From assembly GCA_012934845.2 (NCBI GenBank), contig WNNJ02002901.1, positions 166,708-230,707 of the forward strand: 64,000 bases of DNA. The letters are read 5' to 3'. The position numbers were made by a program, and so were the translations under genes. Within the stretch, counting starts at the first letter, position 1; each line of letters begins with the position of its first letter. The notes under the pieces are model-generated. The model made no database searches. It saw only the letters and a program-made list of their open reading frames with translations, and was not told the DNA's origin. Below, one piece after another: positions 36,690-48,559 of the stretch. The DNA is from Pomphorhynchus laevis. Lineage: Eukaryota; Acanthocephala; Palaeacanthocephala; Echinorhynchida; Pomphorhynchidae.

Positions 36690-38300
36690 TTAAAGACCTT
36701 TGACAGCAGGAAAGAGCTTTATTGCAAATCTAAGCAATAAATCACATGTCAATATTTTTTTGCATTTTTCAAAGGATAATTTGTTTACTTGATATTCGTG
36801 AAATGATTTATCACGAACCTTAATTAATGCGAGCAATTCAGCGTCTAGCAAACGTTGACAACTATTTTGTTTTTGTGCTAGACGATTAGGCGCGAAGAAA
36901 TGGACAACATCATGTAACGTTGCCTTGAAATAATCCCAAGCCTCTTGAGTTCAAATTATCAAAGGATTATGCCAGCATTAAATTTAAAAAATGAAATTAA
37001 ACTGCGAACTGTTATAATTAATTTTGAAAAAATTCGTCTTAACAGTTGGTTGTATAAGTGATACTGATGCGAGCAAGTCTATGAAAAAAGTCGAGTGATC
37101 GCTAGATCCAATCGGAGAATCGTATTTAACATATTTTGATAAAAGAAAGATGGTTAGAAAAACAGAGATCCAGGATGGAAGAGGTATTACCTCTAAAACG
37201 CGTTTGTCTATGGATGTCTTGGGTTAAATGAAGATTATTCATCGATTCAAGTAGTATTATAGATTTAGGATCACAACCAGGAAGTGGTGTATAATTATCA
37301 AAATCAATATGGGACATATTGAAATCTCCCAATAAGAGGGCTGATTGACAATTTACCTAGATGCTTAATATTGAAGATATGATGGAAGTACTTGGAGCGA
37401 AAGGGGAACTAAAATGCAATTAGTTTAAATTTAGTATCATTTCTATCGGTAACATATATTCATGCGTACCCACAAAAATTAGTACTGCCATTTTCAGTTG
37501 TTAGAACTTGTGTTGTGAGGTGGTTCTTAACATATATTATCACACCCCCACCACGACATACTAGGCAGTCAGAGCGGATATTGTAGAAACATCAATGAAT
37601 ATTTCTGCGTCGAGGATGTGAAGCTTTAACCAAGACTCAGAAAGACAAATATATATCAAAGGGTTACAACGAAGCATAGATAATATTTTATCACGCTTAT
37701 TAATGAGGCTTGTTACATTAAAGTAAAGTATAGGAATTGAATGACTGGAATCGGACATAGGAACGCACACTGCCAGTTTTGTTAATATCAATGTTTACTT
37801 GAGGTAGATCTTGATTGTGGCACAAACGCTTCGAAGTTCCTAAAGTGTTCTATCGTTAATGGTGGGCCAAATCCATAAACGAGTAGAATTTTGCCCCGCA
37901 CTACACGAAAATTTGTAATAGTAAGGCCACGTTCGCAATTTGCTAGTCTGCTCAGGAGATCATTTTTCACTCCATTCATACGAGTACGTCCCTCTTAGGA
38001 TAAGTCTCTACGAAGAATCAACCCAGTTCCTGCAAGATGGTATTCGTTCTGCAAAGCAACAGAGCAAATGTCAGGATTTTGTATAATAATTTTAAAGATG
38101 CGTGGTTTATTGATATCGGGAAATACCTTCCCTAGTTTATAAAGATGGAGGACTCTAAATTGTTGAGTTTCAGCAGGCGAAGGAGTATGAAGAAATCTAG
38201 CAAATAATATGTGTACTGCTTTCACAACATGTTGAACGCGTAAAGTGTTTGTAGCCAAAGATTCACAAAGAGTAGACATTGAGATCTATCGAAAGTACGA
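36690..38300 (-). pseudogene. CR1/jockey-group LINE, 5' half (ORF1 end, endonuclease, connector)
   Basis: In minus-strand order, the ORF1 C-terminal domain comes first (38279-37788, with INKPRIFKIIIQNPD and GLTITNFRVVRGK). Endonuclease pieces follow: FNVTSLINKRDKILSMLRC and ICLSESWL at 37791-37561, and MGDFNMSHIDFDNY at 37332-37126. The connector before the reverse transcriptase is at about 36900-36700 (ELLALIKVRDKSFHEYQ). Stops and frameshifts lie throughout, and no reverse transcriptase follows. The layout matches ORF1/ORF2 of the copy at 45.5-50 kb. Confidence 0.7.
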
Positions 38301-39012
38301 CGAGTTTGGTTAATTGTGCGGTGAAAGATAATTGAGTAGTTGATAGATTTCTGATGCTGACTTTGAATTCTTATTTTTAGAACATTCGTGAATTCGTTTA
38401 TTTAGTAGGAGGACATAAAGTCATGTTGCATCTAAAAACTTTTTTCCGCGTTTTCATGACGTATTTCCACGAGGCTTTCTTTTCTAGAGTCTGTTAACCG
38501 TGCTTTAGGCTCAGAACTCGAACTTTGGCTAATCAGTTTAGCGTTGTACATGATTCCATAGACAGGCAAAATAATCGAGTCTCTGATATCGAAGTAATAT
38601 GGTGATCAGTCGAATCGGAAAGTATCTGTCTTGGCACCATCTGTAGAATTAATAGTGTTTATTGAGGAAAATATGTCTCAGTCTTGAAATTCTTTGGTGT
38701 TGAGTTATTTGTGTTTTAATCCTTTGTTAACGATTCATATGGGTGAATATTGGTATCAATCATCGTGTTGTTTGAAGAATTGTCTTGACGAGAACAACCA
38801 CGTGAAAACTCACGCTCGCTTTTTCTCATTCGGTTAGAATTAAAGCTGTGTCAGAGGAGCAATACCAGTACTAGCGTAAGATTTATTATTAATCAGCATA
38901 TGATTATTATTTATTACAAGACTTTGACACATAAAGAGTCATTTTGTCTTATCACAATATTAAGAAAAGGGAAAAAAGAAAGAAAAATGTCATTTTGTCT
39001 TATCACATATAG
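38301..39012. other. Junction between two LINE fragments
   Basis: Probably the ORF1 N-terminal part of the previous fragment and the 3' untranslated end of the next, but no frame is readable. A short duplicated TCATTTTGTCTTATCACA lies at 38938 and 38988. Confidence 0.4.
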
Positions 39013-40385
39013 TTATATTTCCTGCAAAGAATCTTCTATTTTTATCCACATGCTCAGCGCATTCTGGAATGATTTGTACTGTGCCATAGACACGATCGAA
39101 TTCGGCAATCGGTTCCATAGGTTTACCGCTCTGTGAGATAATCGTAAGTATCTATGACATTTCTCGTGTGATTGCACAACAACTGATAAATAGTGTTCTC
39201 TGTGGCTCGGGCAATCATTTAGAATAACGGATTCCGATGGATAACCAGGAAAGACATGGATCATTCGCCATAACTGTAATAAATCATTGTACACATATCT
39301 CGCGTAAACTGAAGTAATATTTAGTTGGCTTAGTCTATCACAGTAGGCGATGTTCCGAAGACCAGAACATAGCTTGGAAAATCGGCGAAGAATCTTTTCT
39401 AATTGGTTTATTTCACCACGCGTAGAAGGAAAAGTCGCCGGCGAAGCATAATCAATGATTGGTCTGATCAACGCCTTATATAATAGTGAGAACTGAGACG
39501 GTGGAAGCGAACTAAAGGTATTTTTGATCATGTAAATACTTTTCCTCGACATGTTGCATATATTTTCAGTATTGAGGTCGGTTTTAAATGAATTCTGAAC
39601 AATTATCCCAAGATCTTTTGTATACGAATTTGTGGGAATAATCTCACCGCAAACAGAATAATCATTTGGTAAATCACTACGACCAAATCTGAGGTGGACA
39701 CATTTAGTAATGTTAATCATGATTCCGGTCAGTTCGCTCCACCTATTAACCATATTTATGTCATCTTGTAAGTGTTGCATATCGGCATGGCATGTTATGA
39801 CATTCCATATTTTAAGATCATCCGCGAATGCTAATTTTTACATTTTAGAGAGCGTAGCAAACTATTCAGAAATATGACGAATAATAATGGACCCAACACC
39901 GATCCCTGAGGAACACCCATTGATAAATTTGACGGTCTAGATAGACAATTTCCAACTCGAACTCTGAAAGAACGATCGGATATGAAAGCGTGAATCCATC
40001 GAATAATAGGAATTTCAATTCCGTAATCTGCAAGAGCCTCAATCAACATATTGTGGGGAACCCTATCAAAGGCCCGACTCAAGTCGAAATACACGACATC
40101 AATTGCATTACTCTACGCAACTGCATCAACCCATGCTTCGCATGCACATAAAAGATTAGACATGCAAGAACGTCCAGGACGAAAACTATGTTGCGAATTA
40201 TTTAACAAGTTCGATGATTCAAAATAGGATAGTAATCGCCGATACAATATGCGCTCTAATATCTTACATACGACACTTGTAAGGCTTATTGCTCTATAAT
40301 TTTCAGGATTGTGACGATCTCCTTTTTTGTGGACTGGCACTACAGTGGCGATTTTCCAATCTACCACTGTAGTGCCAGTCCACAA
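39013..40385 (-). pseudogene. CR1/jockey-group LINE reverse transcriptase
   Basis: In minus-strand order, three pieces cover the reverse transcriptase. 40385-40113 has WKIATVVPVHKKGD, NYRAISLTSVVCKILER and HSFRPGRSC. 40094-39831 has YFDLSRAFDRVPHNML, MGVPQGSVLGPLLFVIF. 39830-39013 begins with LAFADDLKIWNV and runs through the thumb to NLWNRLPNSIV and a stop. Single-base shifts at about 40100 and 39830 separate the pieces. The upstream end is not a continuation of ORF2: it folds back on itself at 40271-40441. Endonuclease and ORF1 are absent. Confidence 0.85.
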
Positions 40386-40441
40386 AAAAGGAGATCGTCA
40401 CAATCCTGAAAATTATAGAGCAATAAGCCTTACAAGTGTCG
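40271..40441. repeat. 78-bp near-perfect inverted duplication of LINE sequence
   Basis: Arm 40271-40348 is repeated in reverse complement at 40364-40441 with a 15-base loop. Both arms carry the same reverse-transcriptase segment (the NPENYRAISLTSV region), so the plus strand also encodes it from about 40380. It looks like a 5' inversion or fold-back made during reverse transcription. Confidence 0.95.
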
Positions 40442-40794
40442 TCTATCGCGGAGTATTTGATCTTAATTAGAGAAATTCCGTATGTGATGCGATTCACATT
40501 GTTTTCTTGTTCTTGAATAAAGAACAAGAAAACAATGATAACAACTTGTTACTACCAAGTTTTAATAAACTTAGTAGTTACATGTGATCGCGGACTACAT
40601 AGTTGGTGGAGTAGCTTAGAAGTGAAAAAACCACAGAAGTAATCGTTCTTAGTCAGATATGTATCACATACTACAGTTGACCAAGCACTTCAATCAGTAA
40701 TCGTGCACTGGACTTGAAATGATTTTGATGCGTCGTCAGATTTAATGTTCTTTCTTCGAGCACCCATTAGAGCACTCATCTAGAGCACTCATCA

Positions 40795-41450
40795 GGACCA
40801 TGAGAGGTCCTGATGACCTCTAATTCTTATTCTGATACAACGTCTGTTATTTATTAGTCAATTCATAAAATGACGTTTATTTTAAATTTCATTTTTTTTA
40901 AATTGATTTAAATTATAAAAATTCTTATAACAATTATTTATTTTATTATTTAATAAAAATGATAAAGAAGGTGTATATCTAGATATGAACATTAAATTAA
41001 CATTAACTAAAACTACTATTAATTTATATCGTAAAGATTACATATTTAAATTTACAAGAAGCATATTTTTCCATGAGCATTCTTGCATACCATATTATAT
41101 AAAATATAATACATTAAATAATGAAATTTTAAGAATTGCAACAATATGTAATGATATTGGCTTTCTTCAAAATCATTTAAATAATTTAATAGATTCATAT
41201 TTTAAACTAGGTTACTATAAAAATACATTCAAACAGAAAATCAATATATAGAAATTAAATTCTATTGTTATATCTATAACGATATATCGGGATCGACGCA
41301 TGATAGCATAGCACTTCCTCATGATGACCTCTAATCCTTATTCTGATACAACGTCTATTATTTATTAGTCAATTCATAAAATGACGTTTATTTTAAATTT
41401 CATTTTTTTAACTTGATTTAACTTATAGAAAATCTAAAAACAAATATTAA
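40795..41450 (+). mobile_element. Penelope-like element, palm/thumb end plus tails
   Basis: A tail unit (40800-40930) is followed by a coding piece at 40965-41251. That piece reads NDKEGVYLDMNIKLTLTKTT, FHEHSCIPYYIKYNTLNNEI and ICNDIGFLQNHLNNLIDSYF, the C-terminal part of a Penelope-type reverse transcriptase. A second tail unit lies at 41280-41450. The same protein segment is encoded at 59438-59830 (minus). It is truncated on both sides. Confidence 0.8.
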
Positions 41451-41614
41451 TTTTATTATTTTATTATTAAATTTTGATTTAGCATTATTATGTTTTGTTT
41501 ATTCTATAATTAAATTAAATACGTAGACTCAGTTAGCTGATTTGATTGGTTCAGCTAAGGTCAAATATATTTATATAATCAGCTAGCGCGACGAGCCGAA
41601 CTTGTAATCAATAT

Positions 41615-41730
41615 ACATTTCAATCAGTTGTTCAATTATAACCAGTAAACAATTCGATCAATTGTTCACTTATAATCTTTAAACAATTCGACCAGTTGTT
41701 CGGTAATAATTGTAAGTTAATTAATTAAGT
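41615..41730 (+). repeat. Short direct repeats around AACAATTCGACCAGTTGTTC
   Basis: Three imperfect copies of a 30-35 base unit (CAGTTGTTCAATTATAACCAG-type) follow one another. It lies between the Penelope-like tail and the next Penelope fragment. Confidence 0.6.
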
Positions 41731-41789
41731 CATTAATTTTACTTTATTAGTTTTACTTTTACTAAGTTAATTGTAAGTCATTTATTTTA

Positions 41790-42215
41790 CTTTTGAAACA
41801 GAAATGTAGGAACAGGTCGATGGCTTGCCCATGGGCAGTCATCTAGCTCCGGTACTAGCGGAATTGTATATGCGTGCGTAGGAGTCAAAATGCTGCTGAT
41901 TAAAATATTCAGTGGACTTTGACCAAGGAGGAGTATAATCAATTATCCTTTCTTGATGTACATTTAGTAAAATCTCTGATAAATACTTTACTAACTGACA
42001 TTTCCCAAAAAATAAATCATAAGCCCAATATTGTAAAATAGGAATCTAACATTTCTAAAATGTGGAAAATTTCTGCTGCGTCGTCATTATTTCCAAGGGT
42101 CAAATAAATATTCTCTAATATTTATCTAAAGAATAGAAGAGATGATATCATTCGTAAAGATCTGAGTAGTGGATTTCCTATTTATAAATCTTATTTTAAA
42201 GTAAATATTTTTTAT
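41790..42215 (+). pseudogene. Second Penelope-like lineage, reverse-transcriptase fragment
   Basis: The plus strand reads QVDGLPMGSHLAPVLAELYM at about 41815-41875. After a shift it reads NQLSFLDVHLVKSLINTLL and then a Lys/Arg-rich stretch to about 42215. The D-G-L-P-M-G-S-H-L-A-P-V-L-A-x-L-Y-M block is a hallmark of Penelope-type reverse transcriptases. It differs clearly from the GVPMGGNSSLIITDLFLSF form at 59.8 kb, so two lineages are present. It is broken by stops and is the flank into which the CR1-like LINE inserted. Confidence 0.75.
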
Positions 42216-42243
42216 TTTTATTTTTTTTTATTTTTATTTTTCC

Positions 42244-42257
42244 AATACATACCAAAG
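42244..42257 (+). repeat. Target-site duplication, left copy
   Basis: AATACATACCAAAG precedes the restriction-like-endonuclease LINE. The same 14 bases follow it at 45507-45520. Confidence 0.85.
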
Positions 42258-45200
42258 AAGAAAATTTAAAACTGTTCTAGCAAATTACATTTGAGATAAA
42301 ATAACATACAACCACAGAGCTCAATAAGTTCTATTAAATCATCGCTACTTGCCAAACAAAGAATCACTGTGCTCAGTATCAACGCTCTGAAATCGACGCT
42401 ACATGCCTAGAGGAATACCTTCTTCGCTATCAAAATGCTGCAACTGCAACACGAGTGCAGCCAAATGTATTCGCTGTAAATGTGCGCGCAATTCGAAACC
42501 TTGCACAACGTGCTCTGCTCCTAACTGCTCCAGGAAAAACCCGGTGCTGTCCACACACGCGTCTACCAATGTCCAATTTACATCGCACTTACGTGCTACA
42601 TCTGAAACTCAAAACGTTGGAACAAAAAGTCCGCAGAACATTCTTCAGACAGAACTTGAGCCTATAACTGCAACCATCTCGCAACTCCAATCTTCATCAG
42701 ATACTCTCTCGGTGGAGTCGATATTGCATGAAGTTATTCTTTGGAAACCAAACCTGTTTAGACTACCAAGATGCATCGGATCTAAGCGATTTATCTCAGA
42801 GCTTGCACGGATATATGAATTAGCATCCACAAACGATTGCTCGCTTTCACTCGCGGTTGTCATCAGTCAGTTAATCCTCCAGCGCCCTGCTAAAGCGAAC
42901 CCTAAGCAACTAAAACAAATTCTCGATCGCAGACTTGATTGTTGGACAAGCGGAGATATGCAAACGCTGCTCAACGAAGCTCGTTTTCTCCAGTCTCAGT
43001 CTTCCCACAAGCTATATGATCCTCTAAATAATGATATTCTGAAAACTGTTCAGAAGCTTGTTCTTGGTGGGAAAATGACAGCTGCTGTCAAATTACTTGA
43101 ATCAAATGATGGTACAGGGCATCCTCTTCGAATAGACGAAATAATAGACGGCCAAACAGTGAGACAAATTCTTATTGATAAGCATCCGATGGCTTCAGCA
43201 AAATCTGATGACGCCATTCTGCGCAGGCCTATCGATGACATTCCTGAGTTTCACCCAGTTGCATTTGATTCTATTGACTTTGAACTGATCGTTGCCAACT
43301 CTAAGAAAGTAAAGGGAGGAGCGGGCCCGTCCGGATTAGATGCAAGAGCATGGCATCGAATGTTGGTTGACTTTGGGGCAGAATCGAAACGTCTAGCTGA
43401 ATCACTTGCATCTTTCGCTCGACAATTAGCATTAAATCCAATCTCACAGGAGTCGATGACAGCCTTCACCGCTAGTCGCCTTATTCCTCTTAGAAAAAAT
43501 CCTGGCGTACGTCCTATAGGAATAGGAGATGTTTCCAGACGCATTATATCTAAATCAATATTGAAAATAATATCACCCTAACTGCAAACAATATGCGGGA
43601 ACGTCCAATTCTGCGCCTCGCAGCGTGCTGGCACCGAATGTGTTATTCACGGTATTCGTGACTCGTTGAAGAGAAATCCTACATTCGTGCTACTCACAAT
43701 AGATGCTGACAACGCATTCAACAGAGTGAATAGAATGACCGCTCTCTCAAACATGCCAAATATCTGTCCAGCATTGAACACAGTCCTTTCTAACCTATAC
43801 AGAAAGCCGACACTGCTAACAATTGACAGTGAATTCTTACTATCTGCTGAAGGATTTACACAGGGCGACGTCTTTTCGATGGCAGCATTTGCCTCTGCAA
43901 CACTTCCGTTACTACTCCGTATCAAAAGAACTTGCCCAAACATTAAACAGTTATGGTACGCAGACGACGGCAACCTCATAGGTTCCCCACAAGATGTCAT
44001 TGAAGCATTTAAGGTGCTTCAATCCGTCGGCCCCTCATATGGCGTACACTTGAATCCGGAAAAATGCAAGGTATATTCCAACGGGAACGACATCTCGACT
44101 TTCCAATCGTTACTTGATAACGCTGGAGTCTCCATCGTTGAGGATGGCTTACCCGTTCTTGGAGTACCAATCGGATCAGCCGAATACATAGAGACGTTTA
44201 TACGATCATCAGTTTCCTCCCTTTGCACATTAGTGTCACAGTTGAAGAAAGTAGGAGAGTTAGACACTCAGGTTGCATACGTGTGCTTAATTAAGTCTAT
44301 TCAGCATAAATGGACACATACTCAACGATGCTATGAATGCCCCTCTGCGTGGTTCGCACCTCTGACACTGAAACTAAAGTCTACAATATCACATCTTTTT
44401 GACATTGATATTTCTCAAGACGATATCTTATGGCGCACATGCCAGTTGAGTTTTCGCAACGGCGGTTTATGCATTAGAGATCCGTCCACGTTACCAAGCA
44501 ACGAATATCGATCATCGACCTCAGTGTGTGAGCCAAGCATACAAGGATATATTGGCTCGGTACTTAATTCTATGCAGGAGACAATTATTAAAAATCTACG
44601 GGCAGCAAAAGCCTCTAGTGAAAAGCTAGACCAAGAAGATATTTTGAGCAATGCGAGTGGAATTCTGTGTACCGCAATTGAGCATGCTTCAACAACAGGG
44701 GCTTCGTCATGGCTATCCGGATATCCTACATTCGATCGAGCAACTCGATTAAGTAACATCGAGTTTTGTGATTCTATTTCTTCTAGATACGGAATTACGC
44801 CTAAATCCGCACCAACTCAATGTAAATGTAGGCAGATTAATACAGTTGCCCATGCTCTCTCATGCCCATTCGGTGGGCTTCCGTCGATGCGACACGATGC
44901 CGTGCGCGATTTTATTGCCTATCAGCTAACAGAAACATCGTATAACGTACAAGTCGAGCCGCTGCTTACACCAGTCCCGCCAAACTTTGACTTTAGAAAC
45001 GGCTTAACGACAAAAGACCGTGATGCTAGGCTCGACATTGCATGCTCAGGGTTGTATGGTGATAGGAGTGAGCGAACTTTCTTCGACATTTGCGTGTTTA
45101 ACGCTTTCGCTCAGTCCAACTCCTCCAAGACACCAGAGTCCTGCTATAAGTACCACCAACAGCGAAAGCGCAGTAAATATCTCGAAAGAATAACAGAGTT

Positions 45201-45506
45201 CGAGCGGGGGTCTCTTGTACCCGCCGTCTTCTCATTCTCAGGTGGAAGCGGTGAAAATGCCACACAACTTTTAAGACGGATCGCATCTAAATTGGCAAAT
45301 AAGCGAGCAAGCAGATACCCCGACGAGCTTACAAAGCTTAGAACGCGTCTAGGCCTATTACTTGCAAAAATGACATCGCGATGCATCAGAGGAACGCGAT
45401 CTGCAATCGGACGTCCAGAATTTTGAACCCAAACTGAACTTAATTATCATTTACGGGCCCATTTGCGGGTAACCCAGAGATTGTAAAATAATAATAGATT
45501 AAAAAA
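42258..45506 (+). mobile_element. Nearly complete LINE with restriction-like endonuclease
   Basis: A 3.25-kb insertion bounded by a 14-bp duplication, with a 145-bp 5' leader, one long reading frame and an 80-bp 3' untranslated end that finishes in a short A run. It sits in the 3' untranslated end of the minus-strand CR1-like LINE, whose (AAAAAT)-type tail is now at 42190-42243. The body continues at 45521. Short ends, single ORF and C-terminal nuclease fit the R2-type group of LINEs. Confidence 0.85.
42403..45426 (+). pseudogene. Reverse transcriptase / restriction-like endonuclease ORF with one stop
   Basis: One frame of about 1007 codons is interrupted only by TAA at 43579-43581; both halves are in the same frame. 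Residues 12-45 form a Cys-rich N-terminal motif (CCNC, CIRCKC, CTTC). A reverse transcriptase follows with GPSGLDARAW, RLIPLRKNPGVRPIGIG, the catalytic-region LLTIDADNAFNRV, EGFTQGDVFSMAAFA and LWYADDGNLIG. C-terminal are CKCRQINTVAHALSC (zinc knuckle) and a PD-(D/E)XK-type nuclease with RDARLDIA, FFDICVFN and YHQQRKRSKYLER. From memory, similar Cys-rich plus reverse transcriptase plus nuclease proteins occur in cnidarians and other invertebrates. I do not assign a named clade. Otherwise it looks young. Confidence 0.9.
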
Positions 45507-45520
45507 AATACATACCAAAG
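45507..45520 (+). repeat. Target-site duplication, right copy
   Basis: Same 14 bases as 42244-42257, directly after the A run at the 3' end of the element. Confidence 0.85.
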
Positions 45521-48500
45521 CCAAAAGGCTATTCAGGCAGAGTCCAAAAAAATAAAACAAAAGCAAATGGTCAGTCAACGTAGCTAATTAGGGTATTCCA
45601 GTGGTAGTGTTGAATGGCGGCATTGTTCATGTATCCATTTGTAGCATCGTGATTTAAACGTTCTCAAACTGGGGCTGCAACGACTTCCTCAGGCAACGAA
45701 TTCCACATGTTAATTCCTCTCCTTGAGAGTCTATACACTTTTGGTAATCTGCCAAATCTAAATTTATACAAGACTCTGCTATGTCCCCGCAACTAACCTA
45801 CCCGCCTAGTGATTACATCGGTGGGATAACCTACCACATCATTCCACATATGCCATATACATAGCATTTCCAAGGATATGAACCTCTCACGTACCGACAA
45901 CATCCCAATACGACTTAGACGTACATAATAGTCAATATCACTTAAGCCAATACAGAGCCTCGATCCGCGCCTATGAATAGACTCCAGGTCTAATAGTTCT
46001 TGCTTAGTGACAGGGAAGCAAGCCTGAATGCAGTACTCCAAGTGTGGCCTGACGATGGAGATGAATAACCTCTTGAACATGTGACAGCTTAATTTGAGGA
46101 ATGCATTTTTAATACAATATAACGCCCTAGTAGCTTTACCTAGAAAGAAGTCGGTGTTCAACTTTGTTTTCAAGGATCTATAAACAATAATCCCTAAATC
46201 CTTATGATGAGACACTTCCTTTAAGACCATATATCCAATAAAGTACCTTAGAGTTTCAATAGGGCGACCTAGTTGCATGAGGACACATTTATCAACATTC
46301 AACCGTAGTCCGGTGGAATCGCACCACTTGATCAGAGAGTTTAGATCATTTTGTAACGATACTCGATCAGCAGAACTTCTAATGATCGACCAAATCTTTA
46401 GATCGTCTGCAAACGCTAGATGAGAGCATGATAAGCGGAGTAGCAGATCATTAATGAAGATTATAAAGAGCAGTGGGCCAAGGACTGATCCCTGCGGTAC
46501 GCCAGAATTAATATTTACCGAATAAGAAAACACGCCCCCCCACACAAACTCGGAAAGACCTATTCGATAGAAATTCCCTGACCGACTCACAAATATATGA
46601 ATGAAGTCCATAGTGATACAGTAAAGACACTATGCCGTCGTGTGGTACCCTATCAAAAGCTTTCGAAAAATCAAGGAATACTGTATGAACCTAAAACCCA
46701 GCCCCCAGAGCATCAGCCCATTTTTCACGCGCAGTTAGTAGGTTAGTAAGACATGAACGTCCGATCCTGAAACCATGTTGAGATTCAACCAATATGTGAT
46801 TACGATCCAAATGATCCCTGATTCTACTAGCAATGATTCTTTCTAAAAGTTTGCAGAATACGCTAGTTAAGCTAATGGGCCGAAAGTCCGCGCAAAAGCT
46901 AGCAGGATGCTTTTTGGGAATAGGCACCACAATTGCACACTTCCAACTGTCAGGAATCCAAGATGTGTCTAAGCTGTATCTGAAGAACATAGTTAAATCA
47001 TTGCTCAGTTCGTTCGCTAGGGATTTGACGAGGAAGGGGGCGATATTGTCTGGTCCCGGATATGTAAACGAATCGAGCTTCATAACCTCGTTCAACACCT
47101 CATCCACTCTGAGTGGACGAACACAACACCGATGAGCAACCGGAACATACTTCCAACTAAAGTCATGAAGTTTGTTAGAGGTCAAAGCCTGTACCAAGAA
47201 GCCATCAGCTAAATGTTGGGCGATTAGAGACGGATCGGTCAAAGTTTCAGTTGGCGTTTGGATTGAGCTAATTGTGGCGACAAGTGTTCTGTTGTTTCTT
47301 ACATAAACCCAAAACCTCCTAGGATTCAAAGATGCATCCCTGGCGATACTATCTTCGTACGAATAGCGTTTCTGAAATTTTAGCCGATTGCATAAGTTCC
47401 GAGAGTCGATGTAGGCACGTTTTGAAGCAGAAGAACGCCTAAATTCGCGCCACAATTTGTTTCGGGATCTTATAGCATCAAGAAGCTCTCTGTCGAACCA
47501 AGGAGGATGTCCATGCTTGAACTTGCAGGCACGTAGCGGAGCAAAGATATCAGAAATTCGCATCAATTCATCATGGAGCAGATCAAAGACTACAGGAACC
47601 TCCAAACCGAAGTGGATACGAAGACTATCACAGATACCTTTTGGGAAGCTTGCAGCTAGTTGACTAGCATCAACACCTACCCAACAACGTTTTTTAAAAT
47701 TAGAGTTTTGTGAGGCTCTGTTGAACAGCGACAGCCGTATAGAGAGTACACAGTGATCGCTATTGCCAATTGGTGCGTCATAACGAACACCTGAAACGTC
47801 ACCCAAACGCTTAGTAAAGACCAAATCGAGTATAGAAGGCGTCCCTGTCACACAAGTAGGTTCTTTAATATGTTGAACTAGTAGCATCTCGAGTAACAGA
47901 AAGTCACTCAGTACTTTCCCAATTCCGTGAATTGGTCGTGAATGACTATTTTTCCAGTCTATTTGGGGGATATTGAAGTCACCCAGGAGCAAAATCAGAG
48001 GATACGAAGATAAACTCAGCAAATGTGATTTAAGAGAGTCAAATCTTAATTCATAGGACGGAGAACGGTAAAGGACGCAGAATCGGGATCGTTGACCATT
48101 TCCCAGTGTAAAAGCAAGACCTTCAAAGGAATAACCAATATCGTCGCGAAAAGCCGAGATATTCGATACCAGGAGACTATTTCGCACATAGGCGGCTACC
48201 CCACCTCCACGTTTACCACATGAGCGATCCGAACGTATTAGAAAATAGTTAGGGATGGCAACACAGTCATCCGAAATGTCAGAATGTAGCCATGTTTCGG
48301 TTATACAAAATACATCAAAACGTTTTGAAGCAACTATGAATTTAATTTCCGAGAACTGAGCCAGGAGACTACGAACATTTGAATAACCGACAAAAATGTT
48401 CGTATAATGGGAAAATTTGACACGCTCGGTGACACTATCGAAGTCTACTAGTTTTCCTACACACGAACCATCACTACTAAAGAGGTCTGACTCTACAGAA

Positions 48501-48559
48501 GTAAGGGATGCCACCGGACAGTCGGACGCCACTTGACCACCCGAAAATTCCGGACACAT
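45521..48559 (-). pseudogene. CR1/jockey-group LINE ORF2 (endonuclease and reverse transcriptase)
   Basis: The main piece (48559-46691, 622 residues) has an apurinic-type endonuclease: YSNVRSLLAQFSEI near residue 60, FCITETWLHSD, LLLGDFNIPQIDW near 195 and GNSDHCVLSIRL. The start of the reverse transcriptase follows (PGPDNIAPFLVKSL, WKCAIVVPIPKK, DFRPISLTSVFCKLLERI, HGFRIGRSC). A frameshift at about 46690 precedes VFLDFSKAFDRVPHDGI. A run of six or more Gs near 46535 gives a second shift before SGVPQGSVLGPLLF and AFADDLKIWSI. The thumb runs to about 45793. A readable end with INMWNSLPEEVVAAPV continues to about 45570 after a stop. It overlaps ORF1 by 67 bases. Confidence 0.9.
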
